Assembly: GCA_002730875.1 (NCBI GenBank)
Contig: PCBI01000005.1
Coordinates: 434,001 to 498,000, forward strand
Origin: Spirochaetaceae bacterium
GTDB taxonomy: Bacteria; Spirochaetota; Leptospiria; Leptospirales; Leptonemataceae
Reading direction: 5' to 3'
Length of the DNA: 64,000 nucleotides
The notes beneath the pieces were generated by a model, which was not told the origin of the DNA, ran no database searches, and saw nothing but the letters and a program-made list of their open reading frames with translations. This document shows, piece by piece, positions 1-7,731 of this stretch; the stretch's first letter is position 1, and each line of letters opens with the position of its first letter. Position numbers and translations under genes: made by a program.

Positions 1-1
1 A

Positions 2-547
2 GGGCGGGCCATCGAAAAGCGAGATCCCTATACCGACGGTCATCAGAAACGAGTTTCGGCCCTGGCTACCAGGATCGCCCAACGCATGGATTTACCGGAA
101 GAGACTGTCACTGGTATTAGACTCGGGGCCCTTATTCATGATATAGGTAAAATACAAATTCCCGCCGAGCTGTTGAGTTCGCCCCGCAAGTTATCGGATC
201 TGGAAATGCAGATGATTCGCACTCATTCGGAAGTGGGCTTCGAGATAATGAAGGAAGCAGAATTCCCCTGGCCGCTTGCAGAGATGATTCATCAGCATCA
301 TGAACGAATGGATGGAAAGGGCTACCCGGCCGGCTTGCGCGGCGAAGATATACTGCTGGAAGCTCGAATCATTGCCGTGGCCGATGTTGCGGAAGCCATT
401 TCTTCCCACCGGCCCTATCGACCGGGCAAAGGCGTGGAGGAGGCCCGCGAGGAGCTACGCAACGGCCGTGGCACAATCTACGACGATAAAGTTGTGGATG
501 TCTGCCTAAGTATTCTGGAAGAAGAACCCGAAATCCTTAACGATTGA
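2..547 (+). CDS. HD-GYP domain phosphohydrolase, C-terminal part (5' partial)
   Basis: The reading frame is open from the left edge of the window, so the N-terminus lies outside; about 181 residues are visible. They cover the core of an HD-GYP domain: an early GHQKRV segment, the metal-binding HD pair in LIHDIGKI, and the family signature HHERMDGKGYP, followed by GLRGEDI. HD-GYP proteins are cyclic-di-GMP phosphodiesterases acting in the cytoplasm, usually fused to a sensor or receiver domain that would lie upstream here. All the signature residues that can be seen are present, so the domain is probably active. The 3' end overlaps the first unit of a 15-bp tandem repeat. The next gene is on the opposite strand and convergent. 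Confidence 0.93.
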   Translation, partial: GRAIEKRDPYTDGHQKRVSALATRIAQRMDLPEETVTGIRLGALIHDIGKIQIPAELLSSPRKLSDLEMQMIRTHSEVGFEIMKEAEFPWPLAEMIHQHHERMDGKGYPAGLRGEDILLEARIIAVADVAEAISSHRPYRPGKGVEEAREELRNGRGTIYDDKVVDVCLSILEEEPEILND

Positions 548-585
548 TGCGCACTACGTTGATGGGCGCTAGATTGGTGCGCGCT
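541..585. repeat. Three imperfect 15-bp tandem repeats at the 3' end of the HD-GYP gene
   Basis: The units start at 541, 556 and 571 and read cgattgatgcgcact, acgttgatgggcgct and agattggtgcgcgct. They begin in the last codons of the HD-GYP gene and run into the convergent gap before the gene that ends at 584. No terminator shape with a T-run is seen. Function unknown. Confidence 0.7.
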
Positions 586-934
586 ACACTCTGCGAATGA
601 TCTGAACATGTGTGCCGTCCGATATGCATCCCCCCGCGGCCACGATTCCCTCTTCCAATTCCCTGATTGCATATTGTAAGGCCTGGACGACGCTGGCGCT
701 GTTTCGGGGCCCGGTAACAATAACTTCCACTTCTCCGTTACCATAGCGGATCTCTCGCGGTCCCTTGCTCGGCGGCCGGAAATCCTGGTTGAATTGAGGC
801 TGGAGTGGAGCGGCGGATACCTGGCTCTGGTATTCCCCGAGTAAACGGGCCAACTGGGCCGACCGTTCCTTTCCGGAAGAGCCCGAGACACAAAAGACCA
901 GTTTTTTAATGTCATCCAGGGAGTGCGCGGACAT
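584..934 (-). CDS. Conserved-looking small cytoplasmic protein, function unknown
   Basis: A 116-residue protein starting with ATG at 934. It has no signal peptide, membrane segment or familiar motif. It alternates short hydrophobic stretches with polar ones, as in a small alpha/beta fold: LVFCVSGSSG near the N-terminus, then EVEVIVTGPRNSASVVQALQYAIRELEEG in the second half. A larger frame on the same strand (478-981) overlaps it but reads through the flanking 15-bp repeats and is less protein-like, so this frame was preferred. It is convergent with the HD-GYP gene and followed upstream by a 290-bp gap. I do not recognise the family. Confidence 0.6.
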   Translation of the reverse strand: MSAHSLDDIKKLVFCVSGSSGKERSAQLARLLGEYQSQVSAAPLQPQFNQDFRPPSKGPREIRYGNGEVEVIVTGPRNSASVVQALQYAIRELEEGIVAAGGCISDGTHVQIIRRV

Positions 935-1224
935 GGTAGCACCTCTCGACGGCTGAGCTGGCTGAGCTCCCCTGATTTCAAGGCCGAGCGGCTTCGGGAA
1001 ACCGGAGGGGCAGAGAGCCCCCCAAACAGGTTCTTGCCCGAATGGGATACCTTCCCTGACGGATGGCGCGGTGGCAGCTTTCAGGGCAGTAAGTTCGGAG
1101 CTTCCCCCTTCATCGACTCCAGGCCATTGCGACCTGGAATGCTACATAATCACTGGAAGGCGGAAGCAGGATTCTGTGCACCGTGCGGCCGCCGAAGCAA
1201 CCGCCAGTGGATAGCGAAGACAGA

Positions 1225-1551
1225 TTAATGACGCATGCGCCCGGTTAGGTTACCGGTAGGCTCAATCTTTATGTAGGGAGATTCAATATCCCCGTCCACA
1301 GTTCCCTTTTCGCCAATGTAGATCTCTTTGGAGGCTTTGATGTTTCCTTTTAACTGTCCGAGGACAATTGCTGTGGAACAGTTCACATCGCCCTCTACAA
1401 CAGCATCCAGTCCAACAGTGAAGGAATGGCCGGGCAGATTGATCGCCTTTGTGCTTACCTTTCCTTCGATGATCAATTTCTCATCTGCGTTTATTTCTCC
1501 GACGATGTTGAGTGTCGGTCCAATTACAGTCATTTGCATATTTACGGGCAT
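1225..1551 (-). CDS. Bactofilin family cytoskeletal protein
   Basis: A 108-residue protein made almost wholly of one bactofilin (DUF583) beta-helix domain. Its repeats have the form INADEKLIIEGKV, LDAVVEGDVNCSTAIVLGQLKGNI and IYIGEKGTVDGDIESPYIKI, with regularly spaced glycine and hydrophobic residues. Bactofilins polymerise without nucleotide into filaments or membrane-associated scaffolds; in spirochaetes they have been linked to cell shape and wall architecture. There is no transmembrane segment, and the short N-terminus (MPVNMQMTVIG) is typical of the small form. A second ATG four codons in is also possible. It stands alone, with a 203-bp gap upstream. Confidence 0.9.
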   Translation of the reverse strand: MPVNMQMTVIGPTLNIVGEINADEKLIIEGKVSTKAINLPGHSFTVGLDAVVEGDVNCSTAIVLGQLKGNIKASKEIYIGEKGTVDGDIESPYIKIEPTGNLTGRMRH

Positions 1552-1754
1552 TGTTTAAGGCCTCCGAGGATATTTGTACTAAACCCTTACCTGTATGCTG
1601 GCAATCAAAATTTTACATGTGCAGAAAACAACACGATATTTATGCCGACCATAGCGAATCCCGGGAATCATCTTCTGGGCGAAAGCAACGACAGCTCCAG
1701 CGTCCGAATGCGGATGGTTGCTGCACGCATTACATACAGGTCCGGTCATCTACA

Positions 1755-2576
1755 TTATCGAAACACAGAACCGAAACGGTAAGTGACTCGGAAATGAATT
1801 CTGAAATCCTCTTCCCTTTCTTGTCGGATGGCATAAGGCACGGCAAGAGACATAGAAAAGCGATCTGTCACATTCCAGCGCACGGTAGGACCCAGCAGCC
1901 AGTGAACGCGCTTTCGTTCATCCGGATCGTAGCGGTGATCGTATCGGTTCTCCAGGGAAAGGTCTAACGAACCGATTCTGAATCCAAACGCCAGATCGTA
2001 GATCACCGAACGATCAAACTCCTGCTCCACATCCTCGATAAAACGGGGATTGGTTTGCGTAGACCACATGATGGATCCCTGGATATAGAACCAGTCCAGA
2101 TTCAGCAAAACCCCTGCATAGGGCTGCAGATAGCCCACATCTTTCTTCACGTCGCCCTGGTCTGTTCCCCGGGAGAAACGAATAGTGGTTCCGAAGGTTG
2201 TAACTAGTGGACCAAAACTGGGGGCAAGCCGGAAACCGGCTTCCAGATGATCCAGATATCTTCGCCGATCCGCATCGGTAACGGTTCGTTCTACATAGGG
2301 CACGGTGCCATAGATGGAGAAGTAAGACGTGGCCGCCCATTCCCCGGATAGGTAAATGGATCGTTCCCTTTCGTAATACTTGTGGCGATCCAGCTCGCTG
2401 AAATGTAGCCCCAGATGTACTCGGCTGGCCACGTCGAGCCCCTGGGTAGTGAGCGGTTCCACAGTGGCGGGCTTCCTGGCCATGAGAGCAGACGGCAGAA
2501 GCAGGAATAGACAAATTAACGCCGAGGAAAACGCTACATGCCCGTCCGTAAACGCGAGGCCCGATAGTCTATTCAC
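1755..2576 (-). CDS. Outer-membrane beta-barrel protein, function unknown
   Basis: A 273-residue secreted protein. A hydrophobic signal segment lies at about residues 15-33 (ALICLFLLLPSALMA). The rest has alternating polar and aromatic strands with short turns, e.g. GLHFSELDRHKYYERERSIYLSGEW, TTIRFSRGTDQ and LSLENRYDHRYDP. The C-terminus ends in a strand (IHFRVTYRFGSVFR) of the kind that closes an outer-membrane barrel. The layout resembles the 'MetA-pathway'/transporter-type barrels, but no family is assigned with confidence. Its start overlaps the stop of the upstream SGNH lipoprotein gene by 8 bp, so the two are probably translationally coupled. Confidence 0.75.
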   Translation of the reverse strand: MNRLSGLAFTDGHVAFSSALICLFLLLPSALMARKPATVEPLTTQGLDVASRVHLGLHFSELDRHKYYERERSIYLSGEWAATSYFSIYGTVPYVERTVTDADRRRYLDHLEAGFRLAPSFGPLVTTFGTTIRFSRGTDQGDVKKDVGYLQPYAGVLLNLDWFYIQGSIMWSTQTNPRFIEDVEQEFDRSVIYDLAFGFRIGSLDLSLENRYDHRYDPDERKRVHWLLGPTVRWNVTDRFSMSLAVPYAIRQEREEDFRIHFRVTYRFGSVFR

Positions 2577-3414
2577 GGATACCTCCGGTGAATTGATCCA
2601 CAGTCAGCGCAAATCGATTGGATACGAAACGAAACCCTACATCGTTGGGATGTATACAATCGAACATGTAACCCGGATTGGACACCGGCGGTCCACCCAG
2701 AGTAGCACGCAAATCAATATAATGGAGATCCGCAATCTCTGAATCCATTCGCGCAAGAAAATCGTTGTGTCGATTCACAATGTTTCGTATTAGCTCGGCG
2801 GCTTCGCTCTGGCTGGCACCTTCGGTAAGCGCATCGAGAACGCAGGAGGACTCCAGGTTGGGATTGGGATAATCGTATCCATGGATGAAGAATGTCAGGG
2901 GAGCGCCCCCGTACTTCTGCTGCTTGTAGAAGTTGGCTTCCTGCACGAGTCTTTTTAACCTTAGCTCCATCGATGTCTGCCGCGCTAGAAGCACCGGCTC
3001 CAGACCATTCTTCTCGTATTCGCCAATGGAACCCAGCATGTCATTTCCGCCCAGACTTACGAACATGTATTTGAGCTCCGGTCCGGCATTGTCGATTACC
3101 TGAATGAAGCCTCGCTTGTTTTCGATTTCTGCTCGCAGCGTGTGTCCCGCTACCACCGAAGCCGTTATGCGAAAACCATCCAGCCGCAACCAGTCCAGCA
3201 TGTCCTTTTGCAGCTCCAGGCCAAAGGCAAAGTCCGTCCAGCTATCGCCTATCATCCCAAACCTGGATGGTGAAGGGCATGTGGTTAGTATTTCGCACCG
3301 AAGATTTGCTACCAGCTGATCCGAAGGATCGTTGGAGCGATCGCAGGACAGTATTGTTAGCAATAGAGGAATTAGTGCCGAATACAAAGTTCCCCGTATT
3401 TTGGAATGTTTCAT
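2569..3414 (-). CDS. SGNH/GDSL-type hydrolase lipoprotein
   Basis: A 281-residue lipoprotein. The signal peptide runs to the lipobox LLTILSC (Cys at about 24). The mature part is an SGNH hydrolase: block I is MIGDSWTDF with the nucleophile Ser, block III is SLGGNDML with the oxyanion Asn, and block V is DCIHPNDVGF with the catalytic Asp and His. The glycine block is less clear. Such enzymes are esterases or acyl-hydrolases of lipids or carbohydrates; here it would face the periplasm or cell surface. The substrate cannot be told. A Shine-Dalgarno-like AGGTGTAAG precedes the ATG. It is the first gene of a two-gene unit with the beta-barrel protein. Confidence 0.88.
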   Translation of the reverse strand: MKHSKIRGTLYSALIPLLLTILSCDRSNDPSDQLVANLRCEILTTCPSPSRFGMIGDSWTDFAFGLELQKDMLDWLRLDGFRITASVVAGHTLRAEIENKRGFIQVIDNAGPELKYMFVSLGGNDMLGSIGEYEKNGLEPVLLARQTSMELRLKRLVQEANFYKQQKYGGAPLTFFIHGYDYPNPNLESSCVLDALTEGASQSEAAELIRNIVNRHNDFLARMDSEIADLHYIDLRATLGGPPVSNPGYMFDCIHPNDVGFRFVSNRFALTVDQFTGGIRE

Positions 3415-3578
3415 AACTTACACCTGAGACGGCTAACCTGCTCTGAGCATTCAGGCGCCCTCTTTCAAAAAACCGGGTAGCAATAAATAAGACATCCGGT
3501 GTGGATTACTACTCCCTCGAAGGAAATGACTGATACCAGATAAGCAATGCCTGCGCAGAGGGCGACTGACTTTTTCTG

Positions 3579-4442
3579 CTACCAGCTACCCGAGGCTCCA
3601 CCACCGCCGAAGCCGCCGCCTCCGCCGCTAAAACCGCCGCCACTGCTGAAGCCGCCGCCTCCGGATGAAGAGTAACCGCTACTGGATCCCCCGCCCCGGC
3701 CAAAAGCTCCAATCAATGCGGCAAACGCCACTGACATGATCATTCCACCGGAAAAGCCAATGAAAATCCATCCGAGTATGATGCCGACTGGCATCATAAC
3801 GCCGGCGGCAACAAAACTGTTGAACACCACCCTTAGGATTAGCGCGCCCACTACAATGACTATGAAAATCCAGGTACTGAACGCGTCGCCGTCGCCATCG
3901 CTCTGCTGGTTTTCCAGAGGCACTTCTTCCAGCGAAGGTAGCTCTTCACCGTCGATCAGCGAGATAATCGCATCGGTGGCCTGATCCAGGCCCTGGTAAT
4001 AGTTCCCCTGCTTGAATTCTGGAACAATGATTGTATCAATGATTCGATTTGCCTTTGCATCCGGAATAGGGCCTTCCAGTCCGTAGCCGACCTCAATTCT
4101 GACCGCCCTTTCCTTTTCGGCCACTAGAATCAGAAGTCCGTCATCTACACCGGCTCGGCCCAGCTTCCACTTCTCCACCAGCCGGATAGAAAAGTCCTCT
4201 ATAGGAACATCACCGATGGTTGGCATGATTACAATCGCAACCTGCGAACCCTGTCGGTCCTCCAGAGACTTAAGCTTGGCAGTAAGTGTTTGAATCTGAT
4301 CGGCAGTGAGTAAACCGGCTTTGTCCGTGACCCGGGTATCCATTTCCGGTAAGGGAACTTCCTGAGCTAACATCCCCTGAAAAGACAGCAGCGATGCAAA
4401 AAGGAAGGTTGCCGTACCTGCCAAGCGTCCGAACTTACTCAT
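3579..4442 (-). CDS. TPM-domain membrane protein with glycine-rich tail (YgcG type)
   Basis: A 287-residue protein starting at ATG 4442, preceded by AGGAACACC; a start 10 codons upstream (4472) is less likely. It has a signal peptide (residues 1-26), then a TPM domain with VTDKAGLLTADQIQTL at the N-terminal edge and DDGLLILVAEKERAVRIEVGYGLEG in the core. One or two membrane segments follow (IFIVIVVGALIL, GIILGWIFIGFSG), and the tail is a Gly/Ser run ending GGASGSW. TPM (DUF477) proteins of this build commonly sit beside LemA, as here; a role in envelope stability or photosystem-like assembly has been proposed in other organisms. It is the last gene of the lemA-TPM-TPM unit. Confidence 0.9.
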   Translation of the reverse strand: MSKFGRLAGTATFLFASLLSFQGMLAQEVPLPEMDTRVTDKAGLLTADQIQTLTAKLKSLEDRQGSQVAIVIMPTIGDVPIEDFSIRLVEKWKLGRAGVDDGLLILVAEKERAVRIEVGYGLEGPIPDAKANRIIDTIIVPEFKQGNYYQGLDQATDAIISLIDGEELPSLEEVPLENQQSDGDGDAFSTWIFIVIVVGALILRVVFNSFVAAGVMMPVGIILGWIFIGFSGGMIMSVAFAALIGAFGRGGGSSSGYSSSGGGGFSSGGGFSGGGGGFGGGGASGSW

Positions 4443-4481
4443 TGGTGTTCCTGGAGTTCCAAACAAATGCACAGGGATACC

Positions 4482-4973
4482 TTATAGCACGACCGGCTTG
4501 TCCGAGAGTTCATTTTTGTCGCCTTCACGGTAAGGAAAATGTCGAGCCAGCACCTCGGTAATCCTTTCGACTCCATGGATCACTCCAGCTTTGTACTTTT
4601 TCTCGCGAAACATATTTTCCATTTCAGAGCAGATCTGCTCCCAGGTAGCGTTTCCTTCCAGCTTGTTAATGCCCCGGTCAGCCACAATCTCCATGTCACG
4701 ATCAGCCAGGAGCAGATACAGTAGCACTCCGTTGTTTTCTTCAGTGTCCCAGACGCCCAGGTCGCTGAATACCTTGACGGCTCGATCCCGGCCTATGACT
4801 TTTTTGAGCACCATCAATGGTTCCAGAGAAGCTTCCACAGCAAAACAAAGCTCGGCTCGGTGCTTCTTTTCCGAAGCGGCGATGGCTCGCTGAATATCCT
4901 CCATGTCTGCTCGGGAAAAGTAGCCGGACACTTTCCAGCGTGGAGTAAACAGATGTTTCAAAAATCTGGACAT
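4482..4973 (-). CDS. TPM-domain protein, short form
   Basis: A 163-residue protein. The ATG at 4973 is chosen because AGGAGACAGCACA precedes it; the longer reading from 5024 would run through a hairpin. The TPM domain runs from about residue 20 to the end: DMEDIQRAIAASEKKHRAEL, then NGVLLYLLLADRDMEIVADRG and MENMFREKKYKAGVIHGVERI. Unlike the downstream paralogue it has no signal peptide or glycine tail, so it is the YgcG-partner form usually found together with LemA. The two TPM genes are 39 bp apart and follow lemA. Biochemical function is unknown for the family. Confidence 0.87.
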   Translation of the reverse strand: MSRFLKHLFTPRWKVSGYFSRADMEDIQRAIAASEKKHRAELCFAVEASLEPLMVLKKVIGRDRAVKVFSDLGVWDTEENNGVLLYLLLADRDMEIVADRGINKLEGNATWEQICSEMENMFREKKYKAGVIHGVERITEVLARHFPYREGDKNELSDKPVVL

Positions 4974-5001
4974 TGTGCTGTCTCCTGTATCTAAATAAAG
5001 A

Positions 5002-5032
5002 AGCCTGACCATGCTACTGCGCACGTCAGGCT
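5002..5032 (-). terminator. Hairpin between lemA and the TPM genes (terminator or attenuator)
   Basis: A perfect 8-bp inverted repeat (agcctgac / gtcaggct) with a 15-nt loop lies in the 143-bp gap downstream of lemA. On the minus-strand transcript the stem is followed by TCTTTATTT, a loose U-rich tract. It lies just upstream of the AGGAGA ribosome site of the next gene. It could reduce read-through from lemA into the TPM genes. Confidence 0.55.
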
Positions 5033-5116
5033 CCTGAAAAGCATTTTCCGATGGAAACTGGCCGCTGTGATTGCGAACGGCCCAGCCAACAAAACCTCGA
5101 AAGAATTCGACCGGGA

Positions 5117-5713
5117 TTACAGATCGATTTCCGGCGGTTTGGTCATTTCCTCTTCGTTTTCCACCGTGAAGCTTTCTTTCGTTTGATAGCCAAAGATCTT
5201 GGCTGTCAGATTTGCCGGGAATTGACGTACAGTGGTATTGTACTCTCTTACCGCATCAATGAACCTTTTTCGGGCTACTGTAATGCGGTTCTCCGTGCCT
5301 TCAATCTGGGCCTGCAGGTCCCGGAAGTTCTGGTCCGATTTTAGCTCCGGGTAGCGCTCTACTGTCACCATCAAACGGCTCAGAGCCTGGGTAATGTCTC
5401 CCTGTGCCTGCTGAAACTTGTTGAACGCTTGAGGATCATTCACCAGTTCCGGGGTGGCCTGGATACTGGTAGCTTTGGACCGGGCTTCGATCACGCTTAC
5501 CAGCACCTCTTTTTCCTGAATGGCGAAGGCTTTTACTACCTTTACCAGCTGAGGGATGAGGTCCTGCCTTCGTTTGTACTGGTTCAACACCTCGGCCCAG
5601 GAAGCCTTGACCTGCTCATCCTTCATCTGAATTTCGTTGTAGCCACAGTTGGTGCCCGTGTACAACAGGGTTAGTAATAGAACTGCCAGAATGCTTTTTT
5701 TATTCGTTATCAT
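5117..5713 (-). CDS. lemA: LemA family protein
   Basis: A 198-residue protein. An N-terminal hydrophobic segment (about 6-20) ends in a possible lipobox, GTNC at residue 23, so it is either a lipoprotein or a membrane-anchored protein. The LemA domain shows the usual features: WAEVLNQYKRRQDLIPQLVKVVKAF, then a long coiled region and the C-terminal ENRITVARKRFIDAVREYNTTVRQFPANL. LemA proteins are helical-bundle envelope proteins of unclear function, with a conserved N-terminus-out topology and a habit of pairing with TPM-domain genes, as here. The gene is divergent from the MscS-like gene with a 67-bp gap that must hold both promoters. Confidence 0.94.
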   Translation of the reverse strand: MITNKKSILAVLLLTLLYTGTNCGYNEIQMKDEQVKASWAEVLNQYKRRQDLIPQLVKVVKAFAIQEKEVLVSVIEARSKATSIQATPELVNDPQAFNKFQQAQGDITQALSRLMVTVERYPELKSDQNFRDLQAQIEGTENRITVARKRFIDAVREYNTTVRQFPANLTAKIFGYQTKESFTVENEEEMTKPPEIDL

Positions 5714-5780
5714 ATCTCTCTAACTCGGTTTCTGAATCGCTAGGAGAGTAGCTTCCAGACAGGGAAAGGTCAACAAAAAA

Positions 5781-6722
5781 ATGCCAGAAGAAGCACAACC
5801 GAGCAGCACCGGACAGATCCTGGACGCCGATAGTTTTGTTGCGTTGCGACGAGCCATAGTCGAATACTTCGCTGCTTCCGCTCAGGAGTTGTTGCCCAGG
5901 ATCATTGTTACGTTAATAATTCTGATCGTGGTAATATTTCTGCGGTTTGTGCTATTGCGGATTGCCACCCGACGGATGCGAAACCAGAGCAATCGACTGC
6001 GATGGCGTACCAACAGCACCTATTTTGCCGTACTTGCCTTTCTCACCTTTGCCTTTCCCGTGTGGCTGCCTTCGCTTCGATCCATCGCCACCGTTCTGGG
6101 TCTGTTCGGGGCCGGTATCCTGATCGTTTTTAAGGAGATTTTTCTGAACCTGGCGGCCTGGTTCTATATCATGATTCGGCGGCCCTTTGAGCTGGGAAAT
6201 CGGATCTCGGTTCACGGTGTAGCGGGGGACGTTCTGGACATTAGATTGCTCGAATTCGCCGTAATGGAGGTGAGCCCCCGAAACCTGGGCGGGCAGAGTA
6301 CTGGAAGGATTGTGCATTTGCCGAACGCTCTGCTCTGGACCAGTCCGTTGAGCAATGCCAGCAAGGAATTCTCGTTTAACTGGAACGAAATCAGGGTGCC
6401 GGTGAAGATAAACTCGGACTGGAAAAGGGCCGAGGCGATTCTCCAGGACATCGCCACCACAACGACCGAGAAGATATCGGATTCGGACTCAAGAATTCAG
6501 CATTCGGCCGACGAGTACGCCATCAATTTCTCTCGACTCCATCCAGGCATCTTTTTGGAGTATCAGAAAGGAGCGGTGGTGCTTACCCTGCGGCACCTAT
6601 CGGAACCCAGAACCAGACGAATGACTGTGGATGCGATCTGGCGAAGCATTCTGGAACGCTTCGAGGCGGAAGGCATCGAACTGGACGAAAGTTATGATGA
6701 ACCGCTACCGGGCGTGCTTTGA
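5781..6722 (+). CDS. MscS-family mechanosensitive ion channel protein
   Basis: A 313-residue inner-membrane protein with three predicted helices in the first 120 residues (LLPRIIVTLIILIVVIFLRFVLL; TYFAVLAFLTFAFPVWL; SIATVLGLFGAGILIVFKEIFLNLAAWFYIM). The third is the pore-lining type, followed by the beta domain PFELGNRISVHGVAGDVLDIRL that marks MscS. The C-terminal alpha/beta part includes VHLPNALLWTSPLSN. It is slightly longer than E. coli MscS (286). The pore helix is poorer in the Gly/Ala repeat than MscS, so gating may differ. The ATG at 5781 is preceded by AGGGAAAGG at a slightly long spacing. Likely role: release valve on osmotic downshock. Confidence 0.93.
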   Translation: MPEEAQPSSTGQILDADSFVALRRAIVEYFAASAQELLPRIIVTLIILIVVIFLRFVLLRIATRRMRNQSNRLRWRTNSTYFAVLAFLTFAFPVWLPSLRSIATVLGLFGAGILIVFKEIFLNLAAWFYIMIRRPFELGNRISVHGVAGDVLDIRLLEFAVMEVSPRNLGGQSTGRIVHLPNALLWTSPLSNASKEFSFNWNEIRVPVKINSDWKRAEAILQDIATTTTEKISDSDSRIQHSADEYAINFSRLHPGIFLEYQKGAVVLTLRHLSEPRTRRMTVDAIWRSILERFEAEGIELDESYDEPLPGVL

Positions 6723-6907
6723 TATTTGCCTTTTGTTGAGTCTACCCGTCGTCTTGCAGTGCTTCCCGCGGACCAGAACATTGCTCTGGACAATACGTCA
6801 GAGGATGGCAGCTTACCGGGTATTTTTAGTTCAGGGCCGTTGTGGCGGCGGGTCCGCCACGGAGTAGAAGCAACCGCCTTGCACTTTTGACTCAAGAGGA
6901 AAAACTT

Positions 6908-7711
6908 ATGATAGACTGGCAATGGTTCAAAAAACGGGAAACCGGGAAGCTTTCGATGGTCAGGGTTGCGATTGTAGCGGTTCCCATTCTGCTTGTTCTG
7001 GCTTTTCTTCTTCTTGGTCGTAACTACGAAACCGTAAATCCCAGGAAGGGCCCCATCGTGGAGGCTGTGTACGGACTGGGCACAGTAACGCCGCGAAGAA
7101 CCTTCACGGTGAAAACTGGCGTAGCTGGCAGGATAGAAACCATCCACGCTCGACCCGGCGACCAGGTCGGAAAAGGGGCTCCGTTGATTCGCACCGACTC
7201 CATTCTGTTTCGCGCGCCGTTCGAAGGCACCGTTACCAGCCTGATGTTCGAAGAAAACGAAATCGTGATGCCCGGTAGCCCCATTCTGATTATGAAAACC
7301 ACGAAGGACCATCATGTAGAACTGATCATGGATCAGGAATCAGTGTTACGAATTCAGCCGGGCCTGAAAGCGGAACTGAGCTTTGAAAGCTTGCGATCCA
7401 GGCGAATCCAGGGCGTAGTATCCCGGGTCTATTCGTCGGCCGGAGAGTTCGTCGTAGAGGTAGAATCGGACGAAATGCCGGAAGAAGTCCTGCCAGACAT
7501 GACGGCCGACGTGGCCATTGAAGTGGCGCGCCGAGAAGACGTAATGCTCATCCCACAGCGCGCCGTGCAGCGCGGACAGGTGCAGGTAATTCGAAACGGC
7601 CTTAAGAAGCGGGTACCTATTAAGATCGGAGCGGCTGATGCGGAGTGGGTGGAGGTTCTGGACGACAGCCTGCAGATGGATGACCGAATCATAATCCCAC
7701 GTCGTCAGTAG
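6908..7711 (+). CDS. HlyD/MacA-type periplasmic adaptor of an ABC export system
   Basis: A 267-residue protein. The ATG at 6908 follows AAGAGGAAAAACTT; a GTG 22 codons upstream sits inside a hairpin and was rejected. It has one N-terminal membrane helix (VRVAIVAVPILLVLAFLLLG), then a biotinyl-lipoyl-like domain (GLGTVTPRRTFTVKTGVAGRIETIHARPGDQVGKGAPL) and a beta-barrel part (VELIMDQESVLRIQPGLKAELSFES). It lacks a long alpha-hairpin, so it is a minimal adaptor. It is followed after 20 bp by an FtsX-type permease and then an ATPase, so the three probably form a MacAB- or LolCDE-like tripartite exporter of lipoproteins or lipids. Confidence 0.88.
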   Translation: MIDWQWFKKRETGKLSMVRVAIVAVPILLVLAFLLLGRNYETVNPRKGPIVEAVYGLGTVTPRRTFTVKTGVAGRIETIHARPGDQVGKGAPLIRTDSILFRAPFEGTVTSLMFEENEIVMPGSPILIMKTTKDHHVELIMDQESVLRIQPGLKAELSFESLRSRRIQGVVSRVYSSAGEFVVEVESDEMPEEVLPDMTADVAIEVARREDVMLIPQRAVQRGQVQVIRNGLKKRVPIKIGAADAEWVEVLDDSLQMDDRIIIPRRQ

Positions 7712-7731
7712 ACCGGCATCCAGGAAACTCA

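Noticed and set aside
478..981. 167-codon minus-strand frame
   Set aside because: It reads through the 15-bp repeats (SAHQ repeats in translation) and overlaps the more protein-like 116-residue frame at 584-934.
923..1228. 101-codon plus-strand frame between the unknown gene and the bactofilin gene
   Set aside because: No ribosome site; composition rich in Arg, Gly, Ser and Pro without structure; overlaps the start of the minus-strand gene at 934.
3509..3712. Ala/Val-rich minus-strand frame
   Set aside because: It is the out-of-frame reading of the glycine-rich tail of the TPM protein.
6842..6860. GTG start and GC-rich stem (gtggcgg/ccgccac) ahead of the adaptor gene
   Set aside because: The downstream ATG at 6908 has a far better ribosome site; the stem has no U-run to act as a terminator.
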